A stretch of 6,073 bases of DNA, taken from positions 1 to 6,073 of the forward strand of contig JACZKN010000462.1 of the NCBI GenBank assembly GCA_014859985.1, given 5' to 3'. The notes under the pieces were generated by a model. The model was not told the origin of the DNA. It did not search any database and saw only the letters and a program-made list of their open reading frames with translations. The translations under genes were made by a program, and so were the position numbers. Shown here one piece after another: positions 1 to 6,070 of the stretch. The first letter of the stretch is position 1. Every line of letters begins with the position of its first letter. This DNA comes from Candidatus Krumholzibacteriia bacterium. Lineage in GTDB: Bacteria > Krumholzibacteriota > Krumholzibacteriia > LZORAL124-64-63.

Positions 1-777
1 GACCCGGACCGGCCCCTGGTCCGCATCGGCGTGATCTCGCGTTTCGCGCCCAACCTCATCTACGCCGGATACCAGCCCCTGATCGACTACCTGGACTCCG
101 CCGGCACCCGCCGCTACGAGCTGCGGCCGAGCGCCGACTACCGCGACGCCGTGGCCCGGCTGCGCCGCGGCGAGGTGAGCGCGTCCTTCCTGGGGGCCTG
201 GATCCTGCGCCAACTGGGGCCGGAGGCCGGCCTGGAGCCCCTGCTGGCCCCGCTGAACGCCGACGGACGCAGCCGCTTCCACGACGTGCTGATCGTGCCG
301 CTGGACTCGGACATCCGCGGGCTCGCCGACCTGGCGGGGCGCCGCGTCGCCGTGCCGTCCCGCGATTCGTGGGCCGGCAACTGGCTGCAGTCCGGGGCGC
401 TGGCGGCGGCGGGACTGGCGCCGGCCGACCTGGACACCATCCAGCATTTCGAGCACCACCAGACCGTGGTCTGGCGCGTCCTGCACGGGGACTTCGACGC
501 GGGCGTGGTCAAGGAGGCGGTGGCGGCACGCTACAGTTCCGAGGGCCTGCGCGTCGCCGCGGTGTCCGAGCCGATTCCCGGCCCGCCGCTGGTCGCGCGC
601 GCGGACGACGACGACCCCGCCGTGGCCGAGCTCCGCCGCCTCCTGCTCGCCCTCGACCCCCGCGATCCCCGGGACGCGGGCATCCTGGCCGGCTGGACCG
701 CCGAGTTCGCCGGCGGCTTCGGCGAGGTCGACTGGCGCGATTTCGCACCGGTGCCCGCCGCGACGGGGCGACGATGA
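1..777 (+). CDS. PhnD-like periplasmic substrate-binding protein, 5' end outside window
   Basis: The frame is open from base 1 to the TGA at 775-777, giving 258 residues. It resembles the PhnD / phosphate-phosphonate binding family (type 2 periplasmic-binding fold, PF12974). The opening strand reads VRIGVISRFAPNLIYAGYQP, then YQPLIDYL and a VSASFLGAWIL segment near residues 57-67. LADLAGRRVAVPSRDSWAGN (about 107-126) matches the usual hinge and ligand loop. HFEHHQTVVWRVLHGDFDAG (about 144-163), a VKEAV motif and SEPIPGPPLVAR follow in family order. The GTG at 31 lies inside the first beta strand, so the true start and any signal peptide are probably upstream. No permease or ATPase gene follows; the next gene is a sensor kinase overlapping by ATGA. 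That suggests ligand sensing rather than transport (inference). The ligand is unknown: family members bind phosphonate, phosphite and other small anions. Confident in the fold, not in the ligand. Confidence 0.85.
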   Translation, partial: DPDRPLVRIGVISRFAPNLIYAGYQPLIDYLDSAGTRRYELRPSADYRDAVARLRRGEVSASFLGAWILRQLGPEAGLEPLLAPLNADGRSRFHDVLIVPLDSDIRGLADLAGRRVAVPSRDSWAGNWLQSGALAAAGLAPADLDTIQHFEHHQTVVWRVLHGDFDAGVVKEAVAARYSSEGLRVAAVSEPIPGPPLVARADDDDPAVAELRRLLLALDPRDPRDAGILAGWTAEFAGGFGEVDWRDFAPVPAATGRR

Positions 778-2264
778 TCGCCGGCCCCCGAGCCCCGATC
801 AGCCTCCGCACGCGCATCCTGACCACGGTCGGCGCCACGATCATCGTCATCACCATGTTCCTGTCGTGGGGCGTCCTCTACTCGTGGCGGGAGACGCTGA
901 TCGACCGCGAGGAGAGCCACGCCCTGGCCGTGGGCCGCGCCTTCGCCGTCGCCGTGATCGACGCCCTGATCTTCGCCGAGCTGGATTTCTACAAGTCCGA
1001 GGGCTTCATCGAGAACTACGTGACGCTGTTCATGGAGCAGGACCCGCGCCTGCGCTCGATCACGGTTCTCGACCCCGAGGGCAACCTGGTGGCGCGCTCC
1101 TGGGACCGCGCGCGGCCGCCCTGGGTGTCGGGCGCCCTGGCTGAACTCGTGTCCGCCGCCGAGCCGCGCACCACGGTCGCCAGCGCCGACGGCCAGCACT
1201 GGGTGATCGAGGCCGTTCTGCCCATGATGACCGGGGGCCGGCGCTGGGGCACGCTGGTGCTGGGGATCGAGGCCGACTCCATCCGCGCCTCCATCCGCCG
1301 CAGCTTCGTCCTGCTGGCCCTGCTGACGGCCGCGGTCACGTCGATCATGCTGCTGCTGCTGTGGCTGATGCTGGGGCGCATCCTCGGCTCGCTGCGCTCC
1401 CTGGTCGAGGCCATAGATGCGGTCGCCCTGGGCGGCCTGCCGCCGCCGCCCCTGCCCGCCCGCGCCGACGAGATCGGCGTGCTCTACCACCACTTCGACC
1501 GCATGCAGCGACGCCTGGAACAGTCGCGGCGCGACCTGTTGGGCGTCCAGCACCAGGTCTGGCACGCCGAGAGGCTGGCTGCCGTCGGCCGGCTGGCCTC
1601 GGGCATCGCCCACGAGATCAACAATCCCGTCAACGGTATCCGCAACTGTGTCTACGCCATCCGCAACGACCTGGAAAACACAGCGCAGACACGCGAGTAC
1701 CTCGGCATGATGGACGACGGCCTGGCCCATGTCTCGGACGTCGTGCAGAAGCTCCTCGGCTTCGCGCGCAAGCAGCAGCCGGGGGCGCGGCCCATGCGCC
1801 TGAACGAGGCTGTCGAGACCGTGGTGCGGCTGGCTTCCTTCGGGGTCGAACGCAAGGGCGTCCGATTGGAACTGGCGTTGGCGCCCGACCTGCCCGACGT
1901 CCACGCCGATCCGCAGCTCGTCCGCGAGGTGTGCATGAACCTGCTGCTGAACGCCGTCGACGCGGTCGAACCGGGCGGCTGGATCCGCGTGGTGACGCGC
2001 ACGGCCGACGACGAACGGGTTGTGCTGGAGGTAGCCGACGGCGGGCGCGGCATCCCCGCCGCCGAAATCGGCCACATTTTCGACCCCTTCTACACGACCA
2101 AGGGGACCGGCGAGGGCACCGGGCTGGGCCTGTCCATCAGCCTGGGCATCGTCAAGGCCCACGGCGGCAGCATAGCCGTCGCCAGCGAGCCGGGCCACGG
2201 CACCACATTCACCATCACGCTGCCGGCGAGCCGGCTGCAGGAAGGGAGGGACGCGACGACATGA
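774..2264 (+). CDS. Membrane sensor histidine kinase, HAMP plus HPK4-type (NtrB/ZraS-like) core
   Basis: 496 residues. The ATG at 774 overlaps the preceding stop as ATGA, with a weak GGGG ribosome site at 765-768. TM1 lies at about 14-36, an extracytoplasmic sensor domain at 37-176 (its ITVLDPEGNLVARSW stretch looks Cache/PAS-like) and TM2 at about 177-201. HAMP follows at about 201-255, ending in DEIGVL and FDRM, then a short coiled coil. The phospho-acceptor is H280 in HEINNP. The N box is NLLLNAVDAV (389-398), the G1 box begins at D422 (DGGRGI), the F box at F436 (FDPFYTTK), and the G2 box is GTGLGLS (448-454). All catalytic motifs look intact. It should autophosphorylate and pass phosphate to D51 of the regulator encoded immediately downstream. 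Its partner upstream is a binding protein, so the sensor domain may read a protein-bound ligand (inference). The HAMP connector carries four consecutive prolines (P223-P226). Kinases of this subclass usually pair with NtrC-type regulators, as here. Confidence 0.95.
   Translation: MIAGPRAPISLRTRILTTVGATIIVITMFLSWGVLYSWRETLIDREESHALAVGRAFAVAVIDALIFAELDFYKSEGFIENYVTLFMEQDPRLRSITVLDPEGNLVARSWDRARPPWVSGALAELVSAAEPRTTVASADGQHWVIEAVLPMMTGGRRWGTLVLGIEADSIRASIRRSFVLLALLTAAVTSIMLLLLWLMLGRILGSLRSLVEAIDAVALGGLPPPPLPARADEIGVLYHHFDRMQRRLEQSRRDLLGVQHQVWHAERLAAVGRLASGIAHEINNPVNGIRNCVYAIRNDLENTAQTREYLGMMDDGLAHVSDVVQKLLGFARKQQPGARPMRLNEAVETVVRLASFGVERKGVRLELALAPDLPDVHADPQLVREVCMNLLLNAVDAVEPGGWIRVVTRTADDERVVLEVADGGRGIPAAEIGHIFDPFYTTKGTGEGTGLGLSISLGIVKAHGGSIAVASEPGHGTTFTITLPASRLQEGRDATT
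2244..2250 (+). promoter_or_regulatory. Strong ribosome binding site for the response regulator
   Basis: GGGAGGG, within a longer purine run GAAGGGAGGG at 2241-2250, sits 10 bases before the ATG at 2261. It lies in the last codons of the kinase gene, so regulator translation can start independently as well as by coupling at the ATGA overlap. Confidence 0.6.
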
Positions 2265-3592
2265 GGATCCTGCTGATCGAGGACGAGCGCATGACCAGGG
2301 TGGCCCTGGCCGGGACCCTGCGCAGGGCGGGCCACGAGGTCACCGCCTGCCCCGACGGTACCGCGGGGCTGGGCGAGCTCGCCGCCGCAGCCTTCGACGT
2401 GGTGCTAACGGACCTCAACCTGCCGGGAGCGGACGGCCTGGCGATCCTGTCGCGGGCGCGGGAACTCGCCCCCGCGACCAGGGTCATCATCATGACGGCC
2501 TATGCGTCGACGGAGACCGCCGTCGCCGCCCTGCGCAACGGCGCTTTCGACTACCTGACCAAGCCCTTCCAGCCGGACGAGATGCTCCACCGCATCGGCC
2601 ACATCGACCGGCTCATCGCGGTCGAGCGGGAGAACCGGGCGCTGAAACGGACCATCGCCGGGCTCGGCGAGCGCTGCATAGTGGGGTCCTCGCCGGCCAT
2701 CCAGGATCTGAAGCGGACGATCGGGATCATCGCCCCTGGCGAGCACAACGTCCTGATCCAGGGGCCCAGCGGCACCGGCAAGGAACTCGCGGCGCGGGCC
2801 ATCCACGACCGCTCGCCGCGCGCCGCCGGACCGTTCGTGGCCATCAACTGCGCCGCCATCCCCGAGACCCTGCTGGAGAGCGAGCTGTTCGGCTACCGCC
2901 GCGGCGCGTTCACCGGGGCCGAGCGCGATCACCGGGGCTACTTCGAGCGGGCGCGCGGCGGCAGCCTCTTCGTTGACGATATTGATGACATGCCGCTGAC
3001 TGTCCAGGTCAAGCTGCTGCGGGTCATCCAGGAGCGCGAGATCGAGCCGGTGGGCGCGGGCCGGGCCGTGCCCATCGACATCCGCCTGATCGCCGCTACG
3101 AAGCTGGACCTTGCGGAATTGGTGGCCGCCGGCCGCTTCCGCGAAGACCTCTACTACCGGTTGAACGTGATCCCCCTGCGCCTGCCCACCCTGCGCGATC
3201 GGCTCGAGGACATCCCCGCGCTGGTGGACCATTTCGTCGCGCGGCGCGGGCGCCAAGGGACCTTGCGGCTGGACGAGGAGAGCTTCGCGGCCCTGACGGG
3301 CCACGACTGGCCCGGCAACGTGCGGGAATTGGAGAACGTCGTCGAGCGGATGCTCGCCCTGCCGGACGTGCCAGTCCGCGACCTGTTCGATGCGCCGCTG
3401 CGCCGCAGCGCCACCGGCACCGGCGCGGTACGCGACGGCATCCTGCCGACCTACCAGATCTTCATGGAGAATTGCGAGGAGCGCCTCCTGCGCGACGCCC
3501 TGGCCCGGGCCGGCGGCAACATTTCCGCCGCGGCCAAGCTGCTGGACCTGCCCCGTTCGACCCTGCGCAGCAAGCTTGAGAAGCGCCCATGA
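2261..3592 (+). CDS. NtrC-family response regulator, predicted sigma-54 activator
   Basis: 443 residues. The receiver (1-about 120) has acidic residues E7/D8, phospho-acceptor D51, T79 and K101. The AAA+ domain (about 140-375) has Walker A GPSGTGKE (168-175, K174) and an intact GAFTGA loop at 215-220, the signature that contacts sigma-54. Walker B is LFVDDIDDMP (D239, D240), where the family normally has DE. The sensor I region is IRLIAATK, with Lys at 281 where Asn or His is usual. The arginine-finger segment FREDLYYRLNV (R294, R300) and sensor II PGNVREL (R355) are present. A Fis-type HTH (about 418-441, ISAAAKLLDLPRSTLRSKL) ends the protein. It follows its cognate kinase with an ATGA overlap and a strong GGGAGGG site. 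The architecture is certain; full ATPase activity is not, given the altered Walker B. Target promoters are not identified in this window. Confidence 0.95.
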   Translation: MRILLIEDERMTRVALAGTLRRAGHEVTACPDGTAGLGELAAAAFDVVLTDLNLPGADGLAILSRARELAPATRVIIMTAYASTETAVAALRNGAFDYLTKPFQPDEMLHRIGHIDRLIAVERENRALKRTIAGLGERCIVGSSPAIQDLKRTIGIIAPGEHNVLIQGPSGTGKELAARAIHDRSPRAAGPFVAINCAAIPETLLESELFGYRRGAFTGAERDHRGYFERARGGSLFVDDIDDMPLTVQVKLLRVIQEREIEPVGAGRAVPIDIRLIAATKLDLAELVAAGRFREDLYYRLNVIPLRLPTLRDRLEDIPALVDHFVARRGRQGTLRLDEESFAALTGHDWPGNVRELENVVERMLALPDVPVRDLFDAPLRRSATGTGAVRDGILPTYQIFMENCEERLLRDALARAGGNISAAAKLLDLPRSTLRSKLEKRP

Positions 3593-4728
3593 CCCGCCTC
3601 GCCGCAACCGCCCGCCTGCTGGACCGCCTCCCCGTGGCGGCGCCCACGGTGCTGGTGGACGAGGCCCGCGCCCGGGCCAACATCGCCGCCATGGCCGCCA
3701 AGGCGACCGCGTCCGGCGTGCGCCTGCGCCCCCACTTCAAGACCCACGACAACGTGGGCGTGGGCCGCTGGTTCCGCGACGCCGGGGTGCGGCACGCCAC
3801 CGTCTCGTCCCTGGCCATGGCCGAGCGTTTCGCCCGGGACGGCTGGCACGACCTGACGCTGGCCGTCCTGGTCAACCCCCGCGAGCTGCCCCGCCTGGCC
3901 GAGTTGGCCTGGCGCCTGGCCGACCGGGGCGGCGCCCTGGGCCTGGTGGCGGGCACGCCCGAGGCGGCGCGCGCGGTGCGGCACCTCGTCGGCGACACAG
4001 CACCCCTGTGGTTGAAGGTCGACACAGGCTACGGGCGCTCGGGGGTGCCCTGGGACGACCGTGGCCGCCTGCAGGACGTGGCCGACGCGGCCGCGTTCGC
4101 CGGCCTGCTGACCCACGCCGGCCACAGCTACCGCACGCCGCGGGACGAACTCGCCGGCCTCTTCGCCGAGACGGCCCGCCGCCTGGCCGCGGCCCGGGAC
4201 GCCACCGGCCGGGCGCTGCAGCTGTCGGTGGGCGACACGCCCACCTGCACGGCCGTGGCGCGGTTCGGCGGCGTCGACGAGGTGCGTCCCGGCAACTTCG
4301 TCTTCTTCGACCTGATGCAGCGGTCCCGGGGCGTGTGCACGGACGCGCAGCTGGCGGCGGCGGTGGCCTGCCCGGTGCTCGCCCTGGATCCCGGCCGCGG
4401 GCGGATCGTCCTCTACGGCGGCGCGGTGCACCTGAGCAAGGAGACGCTGATGACGGCGGACGGACCGGTCTTCGGGTACCTTGGCACCCTCGCGGACGAA
4501 GGCTTCGGGACGGTGCTGCAGGACGCGCCGCTCACGGAGCTCTCCCAGGAGCACGGCGTGGTGCAGGTGGCGCCGGGCCGCTGGGACGAGCTGACCGGCG
4601 GTCTGCACCCCGGCGACCTGGTGGCGGTGTTCCCGGTGCATTCCTGCCTGGCCTGCGCCGCCCACGGCGGCCTGATGACCCTGGATGGCACGTTCCTGCC
4701 CCGCGACACCGATGGAGGCGGACGATGA
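3589..4728 (+). CDS. DSD1-like PLP enzyme (D-serine dehydratase / D-threonine aldolase family)
   Basis: 379 residues, probably cytoplasmic, with no signal peptide. The N-terminal half is the alanine racemase-type TIM barrel: PTVLVDEARARAN at 19-31, then RPHFKTH with K51 as the likely Schiff-base lysine. LKVDTGYGRSG (142-152), THAGHSY (175-181) and LSVGDTPTC (212-220) are barrel and cofactor-phosphate motifs. The C-terminal half has the DSD1-like beta domain with LSQEHGVV (318-325) and PVHSCLAC (349-356). H351 and C353 correspond to the zinc ligands known in eukaryotic D-serine dehydratase. This supports a metal- and PLP-dependent enzyme acting on a D-amino acid with a beta-hydroxyl. Dehydratase, D-threonine aldolase and 3-hydroxy-D-aspartate aldolase activities cannot be told apart here. 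The start overlaps the regulator stop as ATGA and only a weak GAGAAG (3578-3583) precedes it, so translation probably depends on coupling. Confidence 0.9.
   Translation: MTRLAATARLLDRLPVAAPTVLVDEARARANIAAMAAKATASGVRLRPHFKTHDNVGVGRWFRDAGVRHATVSSLAMAERFARDGWHDLTLAVLVNPRELPRLAELAWRLADRGGALGLVAGTPEAARAVRHLVGDTAPLWLKVDTGYGRSGVPWDDRGRLQDVADAAAFAGLLTHAGHSYRTPRDELAGLFAETARRLAAARDATGRALQLSVGDTPTCTAVARFGGVDEVRPGNFVFFDLMQRSRGVCTDAQLAAAVACPVLALDPGRGRIVLYGGAVHLSKETLMTADGPVFGYLGTLADEGFGTVLQDAPLTELSQEHGVVQVAPGRWDELTGGLHPGDLVAVFPVHSCLACAAHGGLMTLDGTFLPRDTDGGGR
4714..4718 (+). promoter_or_regulatory. Ribosome binding site for tspO
   Basis: GGAGG lies 6 bases before the ATG at 4725, inside the last codons of the PLP enzyme gene. 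It fixes the tspO start at the ATGA overlap rather than at a downstream codon. Confidence 0.6.
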
Positions 4729-5195
4729 AGCGATGGCGCTATCCCCTGGGCCTGTTCGCCTGGCTCTGGCTGGCCCTGAGCGCCGGCTACGGCGGCTCGC
4801 GGTTCCCGCCCGGAGCGTGGTACGCCGGCCTGGCCAAGCCGGCCTGGACCCCGCCCGACGCGGTGTTCCCCGTGGCCTGGACCATCCTCTACCTGCTGAT
4901 GGGCTACGCGGCCTTCCGCGTCTGGTACCGGCACGGCTTCGCCGGCGCGCGGATCGCCCTGGGGCTGTGGGGCGTCCAGCTCGTGCTGAATCTCGCCTGG
5001 TCCTGGCTGTTCTTCGGGAGGCAGGCCATGGGCGCGGCCTTCTTCGAGATGATGCTGCTGTGGGCAGCCATCCTGGCCACGTTCCAGGCCTTCCGCCAGC
5101 GCGACCGCCTGGCGGCGGTGCTGCTCTTGCCGTACCTGGCCTGGGTGGGGTTCGCCTGGGTCCTGAACTTCGCGGTCTGGCGGCTGAACGCCTAG
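4725..5195 (+). CDS. tspO: TspO/MBR family membrane protein (tryptophan-rich sensory protein)
   Basis: 156 residues, the normal length for the family. Five hydrophobic helices are visible at about 7-25, 47-66, 77-97, 102-122 and 130-152. Family landmarks are WYAGLAKPAWTPPDAVFPVAW (split here as W32 to P39 and W41-TPP-F48), LNLAWSWLFFG (88-98) and LLPYLAWVGFAWVLN (134-148), with many aromatic residues lining the helices. Bacterial TspO proteins sit in the membrane, bind porphyrins and related tetrapyrroles, and have been tied to oxygen, light or stress responses. The role here is unknown. It is the last gene of the sensor operon, entered through an ATGA overlap with a good GGAGG site. Its TAG stop at 5193-5195 interlocks with the stop of the converging lapA-like gene. 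Confidence 0.95.
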   Translation: MKRWRYPLGLFAWLWLALSAGYGGSRFPPGAWYAGLAKPAWTPPDAVFPVAWTILYLLMGYAAFRVWYRHGFAGARIALGLWGVQLVLNLAWSWLFFGRQAMGAAFFEMMLLWAAILATFQAFRQRDRLAAVLLLPYLAWVGFAWVLNFAVWRLNA

Positions 5196-5404
5196 GACGC
5201 GCCCCGGCGGCGCCGCGCTCCGGCCAGCAGCCAGCCGACGGCCAGCCCGGCGCCGAACAGCAGCACGACCATCAGCACCATCGACATGGACACGCTCCAG
5301 AACAGGAAGCGGATGGTGGCCACGGCGGTGTTCTGCACCGCGAAGACCAGCACCAGGAACGCCACCGCCAGGCCCAGCCACTGCTTCCAGCTCCACGATT
5401 TCAT
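5192..5404 (-). CDS. LapA-like (DUF1049) small membrane protein
   Basis: 70 residues. Two hydrophobic segments at about 8-23 and 41-62 flank the family signature FAVQNTAVATIRFLFW (21-36), followed by a GxxxGW-like stretch (about 51-58) and a basic tail ARRRRGAS. This matches the LapA / DUF1049 domain found in inner-membrane proteins; in E. coli, LapA works with LapB in controlling lipopolysaccharide assembly. The protein is shorter than typical LapA, ending right after TM2 without the C-terminal coiled coil, and no lapB is visible, so an LPS role should not be assumed. The ATG at 5404-5402 follows the upstream gene's stop by 3 bases and has a strong GGAGGG site (5417-5412). The TAG stop (5194-5192) overlaps the tspO stop on the other strand. 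Confidence 0.8.
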   Translation of the reverse strand: MKSWSWKQWLGLAVAFLVLVFAVQNTAVATIRFLFWSVSMSMVLMVVLLFGAGLAVGWLLAGARRRRGAS

Positions 5405-5407
5405 GGC

Positions 5408-5992
5408 TCATCCCTCCGCTTGCGGGTCGGCGCCCGCGCGCCGCGCCCAGTACCAGACCGCCTCGGCGAACTCCTCGGCCGTGTAGGCGCACCGGGTCCC
5501 GCCCGGCTTGCCCAGCAGGTTGCGGGCCATGGTCAGGGGGTCCATGGGCTCGTGCTCCACGGGTCCGGCCACCAGGGCCACGACCTCCCAGGCGGCGTCG
5601 GTGCTGCGCCGGCCGCCATCCTGCACCAGCACGGCCGCGCTGTACAGCACCACGGACGCGAAGCGCACCGGCTCGCGCGGGCCGGCGGCCAGCACCCGCA
5701 GGTACGGCTCCTCGCCGGGGCGGCGGCGGACGAGCTCGGCGCGCAGCGGCATGCCCTCCTCGACCAGGACCGTGCTGCCCACGAAGCCGTCCGGATCGAC
5801 CGGGACGACGACAACCCCGGAAAGGTCGCTGCGCCCCTGCCCGGGCCGCCGCCGGGGCCAACCCGCGCGCACCCGGTCCAGCAGCTCGCCGGGCGTGCCC
5901 GCGAACCAGGTGTGGGCGCCGCCGGGGACGCAGCGCTCACGGGCGAAATCGCTCCAGCCCAGGGAAGGCACGGTGTCGGCGCCATTTTCCAA
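5408..5992 (-). CDS. DUF3228-like conserved protein of unknown function, TTG start
   Basis: 194 residues from a TTG at 5992-5990. No transmembrane helix or signal peptide is seen, so it is probably cytosolic. The most telling segment is EPMDPLTMARNLL then GKPGGT (148-166), followed by TAEEFAEAVWYW (171-182). Earlier are GVVVVPVDPDGF (59-70) and RFASVVLYSAAVL (110-122). From memory this order and the TMARN...GGT motif fit the DUF3228 family; no biochemical function is known to me. The TTG start is chosen because AAGGAG sits 8 bases upstream. An in-frame GTG at 6001-5999 overlaps that site and is a worse choice. The frame is open further upstream to the window edge but is low-complexity Pro/Arg/Gly there. 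The gene is probably co-transcribed with the lapA-like gene, 3 bases downstream. Confidence 0.75.
   Translation of the reverse strand: MENGADTVPSLGWSDFARERCVPGGAHTWFAGTPGELLDRVRAGWPRRRPGQGRSDLSGVVVVPVDPDGFVGSTVLVEEGMPLRAELVRRRPGEEPYLRVLAAGPREPVRFASVVLYSAAVLVQDGGRRSTDAAWEVVALVAGPVEHEPMDPLTMARNLLGKPGGTRCAYTAEEFAEAVWYWARRAGADPQAEG
5412..5417 (-). promoter_or_regulatory. Ribosome binding site for the lapA-like gene
   Basis: Minus-strand GGAGGG lies 7 bases before the ATG at 5404, inside the last codons of the upstream DUF3228-like gene. It supports both the start choice and co-transcription of the pair. Confidence 0.6.
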
Positions 5993-6000
5993 GACTCGCA

Positions 6001-6006
6001 CTCCTT
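6001..6006 (-). promoter_or_regulatory. Ribosome binding site deciding the TTG start of the DUF3228-like gene
   Basis: On the minus strand this reads AAGGAG, 8 bases before the TTG at 5992-5990. No in-frame ATG lies nearby; the ATG at 5985-5983 is in another frame whose translation is Pro/Ala/Trp-rich and does not resemble a protein family. Confidence 0.6.
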
Positions 6007-6034
6007 GATGCGCTATGCTTGAGGGCGTGTTCCG

Positions 6035-6070
6035 CCCCGACCCGGGCCGCTGCGGCGACCCCCGACCCGG
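6035..6070. repeat. Two-copy 11-base direct repeat, 25-base period
   Basis: CCCCGACCCGG occurs at 6035-6045 and again at 6060-6070, separated by 14 bases. The copies lie 43-78 bases upstream of the TTG start of the DUF3228-like gene. They could be a tandem binding site or chance in very GC-rich DNA. Confidence 0.3.

Noticed and set aside
31..33. GTG as the start of the binding-protein gene
   Set aside because: It falls in the middle of the first beta strand (RIGVIS), and the open frame continues to base 1, so the real start is probably upstream of the window.
531..2198. Very long open frame on the minus strand opposite the kinase gene (555 codons)
   Set aside because: Its translation is rich in Gln, His, Arg and Ala without recognisable domains, and it lies wholly antisense to well-supported genes. 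Long antisense frames are expected when GC at third positions is this high. The same applies to the minus-strand frames at 2405-3607, 3451-4665 and 4413-5861.
4686..4699. Sigma-54-like element TGGCACGTTCCTGC ahead of tspO
   Set aside because: The spacing between GG and GC is 9 bases instead of the required 10, and it lies in the coding sequence of the PLP enzyme. Sigma-54 is very strict on this spacing. Other GG-N10-GC matches near 6020-6073 lack the rest of the consensus and are expected by chance at this GC content.
5199..5213. Hairpin GCGCC-CCGGC-GGCGC just after the tspO stop as a terminator
   Set aside because: The stem is only 5 base pairs, there is no following T run on either strand, and the sequence is part of the C-terminal codons of the lapA-like gene.
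4685..6022. Long plus-strand frame (445 codons) across tspO and the minus-strand genes
   Set aside because: It overlaps tspO in another frame and both minus-strand genes antisense. The product is low-complexity (Gly/Arg/Pro/His) and shows no family motif.
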